This document shows positions 54,444-64,000 of a stretch of 64,000 bases of DNA, in pieces. Made by a program: the position numbers and the translations under genes. The notes under the pieces are model-generated. The model saw only the letters and a program-made list of their open reading frames with translations. It ran no database searches and was not told where the DNA came from. Source of the DNA: Mustela lutreola. Its lineage: Eukaryota > Chordata > Mammalia > Carnivora > Mustelidae. Numbering within the stretch: the first letter of the stretch is position 1; every line of letters begins with the position of its first letter. The stretch spans positions 75,677,910 through 75,741,909 of the forward strand of contig NC_081303.1 of the NCBI RefSeq assembly GCF_030435805.1, given 5' to 3'.

Positions 54444-55167
54444 ATGGCCAGGCCTCTGGAACAGGCGGTGGCTGCCATCGTGTGTACCTTCCAGGAGTAT
54501 TCGGGGCGCGGCGGGAACAAGCACAGGCTCTGCCAGGGGGAGCTCAAGGAGCTGCTGCAGAAGGAGCTGCCCACCTGGACCCCGGTGAGCTCCTGGGGGG
54601 GCCAGTATGTGGGAGGCACTGCCTGGACGGCGGAGAGAGCCCTGGGGACTGTCTCGGAGCAAGTGGGGCAGGGGTGAGGCTGTGAGGAGGCGAGCGGATG
54701 CGGCAGGGGTCCCAGGGCCCCGGCTGTGAGGGGACAGAGCATGGCCACACCTGCTGCCTGGCAGGCGGTGGGAGGACGCGAGGGCGCACTGGGCAGCACC
54801 CCGCACGCAGCGAGCGGTGGGACCTGAGAAGGGCGGTTGCGGGGTGCGGACGCGGGCAGATGGCAGAGCTGGAGGCTAAGGCTTGTCCCCCAGGGCCGTG
54901 GGAGGCAGGGAGGCCGGCCAGGAGGGGAAGGTGGGTTGGGCATGCACCCCTGCCTCAGCCTGACGCTCCCCCTCCGCCCCCCACCCCCCCCACCCCCCGC
55001 AGACGGAGCTGCGGGAGTGTGACTACCATCAGTTCATGAGCGTCCTGGACACCAACAAGGACCAGGAGGTGGACTTCGGGGAGTTCGTGCGCGCCCTGGC
55101 CTGCCTGTGCACCTACTGCCACGACTACTTCAAGGACTGTCCCCCCGAGCCCCCCTGCACCCAGTAG
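54444..55167 (+). CDS. S100A3: S100A3, cysteine-rich hair-cuticle EF-hand protein
   Basis: Coding exons 54444-54584 (47 codons) and 55003-55167 (54 plus stop) give 101 residues as in human. The start is MARPLEQAVAAIVCTFQEYS; the second loop is DTNKDQEVDFGE. The zinc site (Cys83, Cys86, His87, Cys93) and Arg51, the residue citrullinated by PADI3 in hair cuticle, are all present (roles from family knowledge). Cys14, 30, 53, 81 and 99 are also kept, so there are eight Cys. Human has ten; the two others, at 23 and 68, are Gly and Gln here, so the Cys30-Cys68 disulfide cannot form. The first loop (SGRGGNKHRLCQGE) is altered, in line with the very weak calcium binding of this protein. The acceptor of the second exon sits behind a long C-tract (CCCCCCGCAG). 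Confidence 0.97.
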
Positions 55168-55335
55168 GCTCCGCTCCCACAGGCGCCTGACACGAGGCCC
55201 AGGCCGGGCTGACCCAGGGGGCTAGAGGTGGGTGGGGACCTCCCCAGAGTCCCAGCTGAAAAGCCCCAGAGCTCCGCCTCCCCCTGTGGCTGCACAAGGA
55301 TGAGGTCCTGACCCCGGAGGGCCCACTTCACGCCT

Positions 55336-55341
55336 AATAAA
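55336..55341 (+). terminator. S100A3: Polyadenylation signal of S100A3
   Basis: AATAAA 168 bases after the stop codon, followed by ggtgtcc. Confidence 0.82.
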
Positions 55342-55449
55342 GAACTGGTGTCCCCAGATTGCCTCTCGGACTCTTGGGCTTGTGGGGGGTGGGGGGCAGA
55401 GTCCTCACTCCTCTCCAACTTTTGTGGGGCTTTTGAGCTGTAGGGCACG

Positions 55450-56240
55450 AGGCTGCGAGTGAGTCAGCCTAGCGGAAGCACGGAGGGGGGTCCTTCTGAG
55501 GACAAGGTCCAGGAGGCTGTGGGGTGTCTGTCTTTCTCTCTCTAAGGCCTTTGAAGCAGCAACTCCCCTGGGCTGTCAAGGAGAGCACCAGGGCAGCCCC
55601 AGATTCCCTCGGGTTGGTGCTCAGGCCTCGGCAAGGCTGTTCTGAGGAGGAGGGTTGGGGAGCAGGGGTGGGGCAGACTTGTGGGCTTGGGTGTGGGAGC
55701 CCAGAGAGCAGAGCTAATAGGATTGGGGTGTTTGAGGTCTGACTAGGGTATGGCTGTTGGCCAGGGAGGGGTGCCCAAGGGAGGGGACACCTTGAGACAG
55801 ACCCCATCCCTGAAACTATAACCTGCTGAGGGCCTTAGCTCCCTACTCCTGATCCTCAGTAAAGCTGAGTTCATACCCCACTCTGAGAAGGTGACCCTTC
55901 CCCATTTCATGCCATTTCTCCTCTAACTTTCCACCCCAACCTGTGTTCTTCATTTTAATACTATCCCAACTCTAGGTACCCCATCCTGATAGCCTCCCTC
56001 TCCCCTGTCCTCTGGGTACCTGCTGTCCATCCCTGAGCCCCACACTTGACTCCTACTCCCTACTCCATCACTACTGCATCCGGGACCTTTGTCCACTGAT
56101 GTGCCTGGGGTGGTCCTAGCATCACCTTTGGGTATTGGTCTGTTCCTCTTCCAGACTCCCCTCCTGCCCTGGACCTCACTCAACATGGCAGAGTGCCCTT
56201 GAAGGAGGGGAGAAGGGCAGCGAGAGCTTCCTGGGGTCCC
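55450..56240. other. Intergenic S100A3-S100A4, left part
   Basis: No exon or clear repeat recognised; short chance frames only. Confidence 0.4.
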
Positions 56241-56269
56241 CTCCTTAGTGCCTGGGCAGCCACATTTCC

Positions 56270-56815
56270 AGGGCGCCGCTTCCAGTCGGCGACGAGAGAA
56301 TTAGGCACAAACAAGTCAGCTGCAAGAGACTGGGAGCAGGGGACAACAGTCGAAAAGGACGGCTGCCCCGAGCCACTCCACAGTCTCCCTTTTATTGGAT
56401 AGAAAACAGTAGCCAACAGTAGGACTGAGGAAGGTCAAACGTTAATGCCGTCTTGCAGACAAGCAAGGAGGAGCAAACTTAGAGTTAACCAAGCACATGC
56501 AAAGGACTCATCCAGCTATCAACGAGCACTTCTGGGAAGAGAAAGAGCGAGAACGGAAAAGGGAGGCAGGCGGTTTTCGTTCCGCCCTGAGCCGACCCGG
56601 CGTTCCCGGGTGCTCGGCTTCCCTGAAGCAGGCGGCCTTCCACCCTGAGCGAGCCGGGCATCCCCAGCTGCCCAGCTTCACGGTCGTACATCGTCCTTCT
56701 CCCCAGAGACCTGTTGCCAGTATATGTATTTCTGAAGGCCATATCTAAATGTGCTTGGTAACTAGTAAAATCCTCCAGGGGTTAAAGTTTAAGTAACAAA
56801 TTGTTCCGAGGGGCA
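56270..56815 (-). mobile_element. LTR-like element (candidate)
   Basis: On the minus strand ctatccaataaaagggaga (AATAAA at 56391-56396) is followed by a GC-rich R-U5-like part and, near 56270, a ggcgccc motif reminiscent of a tRNA-Lys primer site. The region is unlike the unique DNA around it. Both edges are uncertain and no target-site repeat was found. Confidence 0.35.
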
Positions 56816-56830
56816 GCAGCACAGAGCAAT

Positions 56831-56947
56831 TTTTTTTTTTTCAAGATTTTATAGTATTCTATTTTTTAAGTAGGCTCCCTGCCCAACGTGGGTCTTGAAC
56901 CCACAGTCCGGAGATTAAGAGCAGGGTGCTCTACCAGCCAAGCCAGC
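56831..56947 (-). mobile_element. Old CAN-SINE, short
   Basis: Antisense tRNA-related part only (aacgtgggtcttgaacccac, taccagccaagccagcc). The only SINE seen from 51.4 kb to the window end. Confidence 0.75.
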
Positions 56948-57256
56948 CGTGCGCACTCACCTGCCTTGTCTCCCCTTTTCTGGTTGCCCAGCAGGACAAC
57001 CTCCTCCTGGCCCTCCTGCCCCCCCACCCCCATACCCAGGGCACAGACTTCCTCCGGCTCCTGAAAATTCAGGTTGAGCTGAGCCCACAGTGCAGTGCCC
57101 ACCCCATGGAGACCCCGGGCTGTGTGGGTCTCCCATTGTGCAATGTGCCTACCCAGGGCAGGAAGCTGGGTTCCCAGCCGGGCTGGTGGAGGGGCCCACA
57201 GGAGGACAGACTCTCACTCTTCCCCAACCCCTGCTATGGGCAGGGCCTGGCCAGGG

Positions 57257-57264
57257 TATAAATA
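57257..57264 (+). promoter_or_regulatory. S100A4: TATA box of S100A4
   Basis: TATAAATA, about 120 bases before the donor that ends the non-coding first exon. Confidence 0.82.
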
Positions 57265-57287
57265 GGACAGACCGCTGGGTTTTCCCC

Positions 57288-57379
57288 ACGCTTCTCTCCT
57301 CACACCCTGCCTCCTCATCTCTTCTTCCCTCTTGGCCTGGTAGGTCGTGGTCTCCTGACTGGCACACAAGCGTGTCAGG
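57288..57379 (+). other. S100A4: Non-coding exon 1 of S100A4
   Basis: CT-rich leader (ctgcctcctcatctcttctt) ending in the donor GTCAGG|GTGAGG at 57379/57380. The left edge is placed about 25-30 bases after the TATA box. Confidence 0.65.
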
Positions 57380-57483
57380 GTGAGGCTGGGGTCAGGCTCC
57401 GGGCAGAGGAAGGAGTGGCTGGTGGGGGCCAGATATGCTCACGGGGTCCAGTGTGAGATTGTGATGTGGAGGCCCTGGAGTGG

Positions 57484-57535
57484 GGTGTGTGTGAGTGAGT
57501 GTGTGTGTGTATGTGTGTGTGCGTGAGCATACACA
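57484..57535. repeat. Interrupted (TG)n tract in S100A4 intron 1
   Basis: About 50 bases of gtgtgtgagtgagtgtgtgt type sequence; further TG-rich patches at 57650-57680. Confidence 0.85.
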
Positions 57536-58023
57536 CACCTGGCTGCCTATGTGTGCAAGAGAAAAACCCAAGAACAGGATGTGTGCAGGGCCTGGATTCG
57601 ATCTAGCTGGTGGCACTGGGATGCTGGGCTTTGCACGTGCTGTTGCTGGAGTGTGTGTCGGTGTGTGTGTGACCTGTGGGTCTGCACATTGGCTGCTGTT
57701 TGCTGGGTTGCAAGGGCCTGTGTGTGCACACTCGGGTGTGGGAAGCAAACTGAAGTCAACTGGCCTTTTGTCTGCTTGTGTCCTGTGGGCGTCTGCTCTG
57801 CACCCTGCAGGGAGCTGGCCGCACCGCACCCGCCCTGCCTCTGCCCCCTCGCCCGGCCCTTCCCTACTCCAGGGCTGGGCCTCTGGTTTTTTCCACTGTG
57901 GGCCCCTGGGCAGGCCTCCAGCAGCCCCGGGAGGGGGAGAATGGGGCAGGGTGTGGCCGCTGTGGTCGTGGGAGTACTGGTGGGGTGTGGGGGGGGGGAG
58001 TGGGGGAGGCCCAGCCTGAGTGA

Positions 58024-59304
<1,281 letters not shown>

Positions 59305-59399
59305 AGGCCCCTCTGGGGGTGGGGGTATCCTACCTGTTGGCAGAGGGCACCGGGCCTCACCCCGGCCCTGCCAGATGTGTGTACGATGTGACCAAGTTC

Positions 59400-59405
59400 A
59401 ATAAA
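59400..59405 (+). terminator. S100A4: Polyadenylation signal of S100A4
   Basis: AATAAA 95 bases after the stop codon, followed by a TG-rich element (tttgaggttgatggtctg). Confidence 0.85.
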
Positions 59406-59419
59406 GAGTCTTAGAAGCT

Positions 59420-62400
59420 TTGAGGTTGATGGTCTGAGAGGCTCTGGGGCTGTGGTGAGGGCTGAGGGACGGGTCCCGGTGGGCAGCACAGGCGGTGGAC
59501 AGCGGTTCCGTGGTGAGCAGACTAGCGGGGGGGGGGCAGGGGTGAGTGGAAGACTGTGTGTGTGCATGATGGAGCTGGCTGATGGCGCCCAGGGCAGGGC
59601 AAAGAACCCCCAAAGGCTTGGAGCGCCCCGGCTGTGGGGTCTTTGCCAGCAGACTGGCCCCTCCCACCTCAGCCTCTGGAGAGACGGAAGGTCACATCTG
59701 CTCTTGGCTGGGGCCTGGAATGGAGTTTGGGCGCCCTGGGGCAAGGAGCTGAATCACGAGGGCCCTGCCCTGTGGGCCCCTTCCAGCGCCCTAGTTTCCA
59801 GCCCAGGGATGGGTGAATCCCTCCTGTCCGTGGTTAGGCCAGGGAGGCCGTGTGGAAGGAGACCACCGCATTGCAGCAGCCCGAGAATGTCACCAGCGAG
59901 GCTGGGAGGAGGGCTGTTAGCAGTCAGGGTCATGGTCCCTCAGAGAGGGACAAAAGGACCCCAAAAGGGAGAGCGAGGATGGTAGCTGGGGTCGGAGGGA
60001 GGGAGGGGGTGGGAGGCGGCCCTAATTTTGGAGATGAAATTCCAGACACGAGATCTGATCAATGGAACTGAGATTTTTCTTCCCCCAGAAAACACCAGGC
60101 CTGATGTCGTGTCTCTTCAGGTTACAGGCTGATGGGTGATGGACGTTCTCCTGCAGGCCGGGCCTGGGGATGTGGGGCCTTCCTTGCAAGCTTTCTCCTC
60201 TCATTACAGCCTGTTTTTCTCTCCAGCGTCAGAGCAGTGGGGCAGGTGACTCAGATGTTCCCCCGAGTGTGACTGCAGAGGCCTGGCTAGGATTTTGGTC
60301 CAGGAAAAAGCCTGCCTCCTCCCCTTCTGCCAGGGCCCTGGCCGCCCATCTTCTAAGGGAGTGCCCTCCCCCAGGGATGTTCCTGCATCACTCGTGCCTC
60401 GGAAACTCCCGTTGCTCAGCGACCAGTCCCTGCTGCCTCTCTCTTTCTCTCTCTCCTAGCCAGCCCAGGTCAGGGCGGAGCGGGGCAGAGGGGGCGCAGG
60501 GCGGAGGGTCCAGGCCTGGTGGGGATGCTGTGGCCACAGGTGCCGTCTGACTCAGCTCCGTTCTCATACTTTAACTGTTTGGTGGTAGAAGTGTCTCTGC
60601 TCTGATTCAGGCCACTCTCCCGCCCCTGCTCCATTCCATCCTGCCCTGAGGTCATCTGGGCCTACCCTTCCTGGACCCCTTCCATGTCGCTGATTCCCAG
60701 GCCGCTGTTCCACGTCTCTGACAACTCTTTCCCATGAAGAGGAGCGAGGCATCTTAGGCTTCGACTCCATGCTTGCTAATGACCTTGACCTTGACTTCCA
60801 CGCCCTCAGCAGGGAACATCTTTTCTCGTGGATTCCCATCTCAAGTTGTGTTTGCTCTGTTCCCCGTGTGGACCGGAGGCGCAGTGTGGAGAGGGTGTGA
60901 GGAGGGTGTGAGGAGGGTGTGAGGAGGGTGTGAGGAGGGTGTGAGGAGGGTGTGAGGAGGATGTGAGGAGGGTGTGAGGAGGGTGTGAGGAGGCTGTGAG
61001 GAGGGTGTGAGGAGGCTGTGAGGAGGGTGTGAGGAGGCTGTGAGGAGGTGCCCTGTGTTGGGCCACGTTTCCCTCCTTTTCCCAGGGCTCCTGGTTTCTC
61101 TTCCACCCCTGTAGTCCCATCAGATTGAGTGCTGGTTGGGAAAATAAAGCTTCTGGAACTGAAGATGTGTGTGCCTCAATGAGCTCAACATGCCCCCTGC
61201 CTCTCTGTTGGGAAACAAGGAAGGCAAGACTGGCAGAGGGGTTTCTCCCCAGCCCTGTCCCAGGAGGCTCTGACCTGGGCCTTCTCAGGTCCCTCTCCTC
61301 ATTGGCTCTCCCTCCTCTGGTTTCCTGGGGACCAGAGCAAGGGAACAAAAGCAGGGAGTGGTGGGAGGGAGACTTGTTTGTGCTGTGTGGTTGTCTGTTG
61401 GCGCCTTCCCTGGTGAGTTCTTCCTACTCACCTTCCTGCTCATCTGTGCGGTGGGGCAAGTGGGGCGGTGAGGCCAGACCATGACAGCCTTGGGGACCAC
61501 CACCAAGGAAGGCCTGGCATGCTGGGCAGACATGGGCTCAGGAAGGAGGGCGGAGTGTGGAGCAGGGCTTATCGGAGTTTCTGGGGAAGGGGCTCTGGGT
61601 ATGCAGTTGCAGTCAGAAGAGCTGGGGTGCTGTCCCTGACGCCCAGAGGCCCTCCCCTCCCCTGTGCTCATGGCTGAATCTTCTGGAGTGTGAGGGGGCA
61701 TGATGCTGAGGTTTTGGGGTGGCGAGAGGTGAATGACAGATCCAGCTCAAGAATCACTAGGTGGGCTTTGGGCGAAGGTGAAAGCCAGCTGCTTCTTCCT
61801 TCTTGCTCTGGACTCTACACAGATTGACCTGGAGCCCCCAGGTTTCTTGGGTGTTGTCCCCCTCCTAAGTCATAGGAGTGGCCTCTTCCTTGGGTAGGTG
61901 TGGCCATGCTAAAGGACCTGGAGGGTCACGTTCACACCCAGCCTCTGGATCCTGCCCTCAGAGGAGTCCTGGAGATAGGCCCTCCCCTCCTAGTGCTGGT
62001 TGTGTGCAGGTCTGTGGACCAGAGACTGAGACCAGCGGGACAGGTCCAGCAAACTCTGCCCTGTTTCCTGCTGAGATCTTAGCTCCCAGGTCCAGCTCCA
62101 GCCCCCCTCTGAAGCCTGGACTGTCTTTGCCTTGTCCTCTACCTCCGTAATGGGACACTCTGCACGCTCCGGTGATTCAGGCGCCCGGGCACAGGAAGGT
62201 GACTGGGGCGAGACAGCCTCTGGGGAGTGACTGCCCGAGGTCAATGGGCCAGGGGACCTTTCTTGGCTCCTTCGTCTGCCACCATTTCATCTCGCGGGGA
62301 GGTCATCTGCCCCTAGAGCCCTTTTTCAGCATCTCCTAAGCAGGGGCGTGTGTCGGCTCCTATAGGGGCTGGAGGGTCTCGTGGTTCTGGCTATTCCTTG

Positions 62401-62480
62401 TTTGCCTTGGGGCTGGACTAGCGATGGGGGAAGCAGCAGGTCTGGCTTTCCGGGAATGGTGGTTCTTCCCTCCCCCTTCA
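59420..62480. other. Intergenic S100A4-S100A5 with probable S100A5 leader
   Basis: No coding exon recognised. Non-coding first exon(s) of S100A5 should lie here, but no promoter could be fixed. The stretch holds the 11-bp minisatellite at 60891-61047 and otherwise unique GC-rich DNA. Confidence 0.45.
60891..61047. repeat. 11-bp minisatellite
   Basis: About fourteen tandem copies of gagggtgtgag with variants in which gggtgt becomes ggctgt or ggatgt. The variants gather in the right half, with gctgtgag alternating with gggtgtgag, so a 22-bp higher-order unit is visible. Its minus-strand open frame of repeated Leu-Thr-Pro-Ser-Ser-His is an artefact. Confidence 0.95.
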
Positions 62481-62497
62481 CCCTCCAGAGCTCACTG

Positions 62498-62635
62498 ATG
62501 GAGACACCTCTTGAGAAGGCCCTGACCACTATGGTCACCACTTTCCATAAATATTCGGGGAGAGAAGGCAGCAAACTGACCCTGAGCAGGAGGGAACTAA
62601 AGGAGCTGATCAGGAAGGAGCTGTGTCTTGGAGAG
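62498..62635 (+). CDS. S100A5: S100A5, first coding exon (gene cut by window end)
   Basis: One coding exon of 46 codons, [20 protein letters not shown] to KELCLGE, before the donor GAGAG|GTAGGT. It is nearly identical to human S100A5 from memory and holds the S100-type first loop ([14 protein letters not shown]). The exon starts after CCTCCAG at 62488, nine bases before the ATG. The second coding exon, with the canonical EF-hand and the C-terminal half, was searched for down to 64000 and not seen, so it lies beyond the window. S100A5 binds calcium tightly and also copper and zinc; it is largely restricted to olfactory neurons and some brain areas (family knowledge). Confidence 0.95.
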
Positions 62636-64000
62636 GTAGGTGACTCTTGCCCCAGCCCAAAGCCCGAGTTCTCCCTGCACACACCACGGGGGAGGAAGAG
62701 AACAGAAGAAGCACCACACCACTGTAGGGGTGCCCCTTCTGTGAGGTAGGATGCTCCAGCTCTGCATCTGTAGAGCACCAGCAGAGGGGACACGCACCAG
62801 TGCTCTGCTCTCCCAGTACTCAGCCTGGAGTAGGGTGACCAATGGGACTGACAGAGACTAAGGAAGAAGGTGGACATCTTGGGCCAACAGGTGCACGGCC
62901 TCCGTGATGGGAGGTGAGTTGGGTCTCCCTGGGAAGGAGGCAGGGCCGCGTCCAGAGGGTGAATTCCAGCCTGCGCCAAGGCCTAGAGGTCGGGGAGCCT
63001 TGTGTGTTGAGGCCGGGCGCACGGAGCCATCGAAGAGCCTGTGTGAGGAATCGTGGGGGACAAGGCCCCAGGGTGCCCAGCTCGAGCTGTGCGAGGCTTG
63101 AGGGCCGGGCCTCTGCCTGTGGGTCCCGTACAGCCAGGGCTCTCAGCTGGCACTGACACGGGAACAAAAAGTGTCCTGCTCGTTTGGGAACACAAGGATG
63201 GAAGGAGACAGACTGCTTCTCGCCAAATGGAGAAGGGGGGAGGTGGCTGACCGAGGGGAAAGCCTATGAGGAAATGAGATTGTTTTTACAGCTCGAAAAA
63301 ACAGAGGCTCAGAAACATTATCCAACTGGTCCAAAGACACCTAGCTAGTAAGAGGTCGAGTCCTTCCTTCTTTCTTGAAAATCTAGTCCTGGGGCCTCTC
63401 CAGTCACATTGTGAACCCTGTTGCGCCTCCCTCGGGCAGCGGACAGGAGCAGGTGTGGGTTTCAGGAAGCTTGTCCTCCGGCTTTCCCGCCAGGCTCTCC
63501 GCATCCTGAAGTTAACGAGGGCAAAAGGAGGGGTGGCGGGTCCCCAGGGGTTAATTACAGAGCACAGAGGGCCTGGGGAATGCTGGGGCAAGGACCATGT
63601 CACAGAGAAGCTGTTTCCATCTCCATTTGTCCTGACGTGTGTCTCCTGTGGAAAAGCGGGAACTGCGGGCAGTGAAGAGGGGAGGGCAGAACTCTCCTGT
63701 GTTTTCTTCCTGTCTCACCTGAGGGCCATGTTTCATCCTCTCTGTGGAGCTGGTCTGGGAGAGCAGGGGAGAGCAGGGGACAGACAGAACATGGCTGAGC
63801 CCCGGCCTCATCTCCACACAGCTGAGCAGCAAGCTGTCCCAGAAGGGAAGGCCGGGGTGGCTTCTGGGCTCTGACACGTGGCTTTCGTGGCATGCTGTCT
63901 GGGTCAGGTCTCAGCTACCCTCTGCAGGGACAGAAGACGTCTGATCATGCTCAGTGCCACACAGTCTCCAAGGCATTTCTGTTGGACGCTGTATAACGTC
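62636..64000 (+). other. S100A5 intron, to the window end
   Basis: No exon recognised. A MIR-like remnant in antisense lies at about 63285-63355 (cagaggctcagaaacattat, gacacctagctagtaagagg). A short direct repeat gagagcagggga occurs at 63759 and 63770. Confidence 0.5.

Noticed and set aside
60891-61047. CRISPR-like array
   Set aside because: The repeat is an uninterrupted 11-bp tandem array without spacers, in a mammalian genome.
60564-61348. Minus-strand frames with repeated Leu-Thr-Pro-Ser-Ser-His-Pro-Pro
   Set aside because: They are translations of the 11-bp minisatellite.
62636-64000. Second coding exon of S100A5
   Set aside because: No EF-hand-like exon with the expected loop and C terminus was found on the plus strand up to the end; it must lie outside.

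Overview
This is mammalian genomic DNA from a carnivoran, most likely a caniform of the weasel family (Mustelidae). The evidence is about 45 copies of the tRNA-Lys-derived CAN-SINE, many of them close to the mink-type subfamily, together with carnivore-type LINE-1 tails, older MIR/L2 repeats and spliced genes with GT-AG introns. The species call is an inference; the carnivoran call is firm.

The window covers the centromere-independent block of the S100 calcium-binding protein cluster that lies in the epidermal differentiation region (human 1q21). Eight genes are present: S100A1 on the minus strand (650-1941), then S100A13 (5375-12397), S100A14 (15405-16598), S100A16 (22537-23145), S100A2 (40826-42123), S100A3 (54444-55167), S100A4 (58258-59304) and the first coding exon of S100A5 (62498-62635, cut off by the window end), all on the plus strand. 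Seven genes are complete, with intact reading frames, consensus splice sites and phase-0 introns between the two EF-hand halves. Order and orientation match the mammalian cluster. S100A1 and S100A13 are head to head around a CpG island (about 4340-5010).

Region by region: 1-16.7 kb holds S100A1, the CpG island, S100A13 (whose 6.7-kb intron is packed with SINEs) and the compact S100A14. From 16.7 to 23.7 kb lies S100A16. From 23.7 to 39.8 kb is a gene-free stretch of old antisense LINE-1 broken up by CAN-SINEs, an L2 piece and a 450-bp TG/CG-rich tract. From 37.6 to 48.8 kb S100A2 sits between solo LTRs of endogenous retroviruses. From 52.9 kb to the end lies the compact, SINE-poor S100A3-S100A4-S100A5 block, with TATA-like boxes and short non-coding first exons.

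The products are small dimeric EF-hand proteins that act as calcium (often zinc or copper) sensors. They are not an operon-like pathway; they share ancestry, gene structure and probably neighbourhood-level regulation in epithelia. No unknown multi-gene system was found. The most interesting signals are a cluster-wide reduction of cysteines compared with the human proteins, three places where SINE sequences are stacked on one target site, three solo LTRs with clean target-site duplications, and the uneven distribution of repeats.
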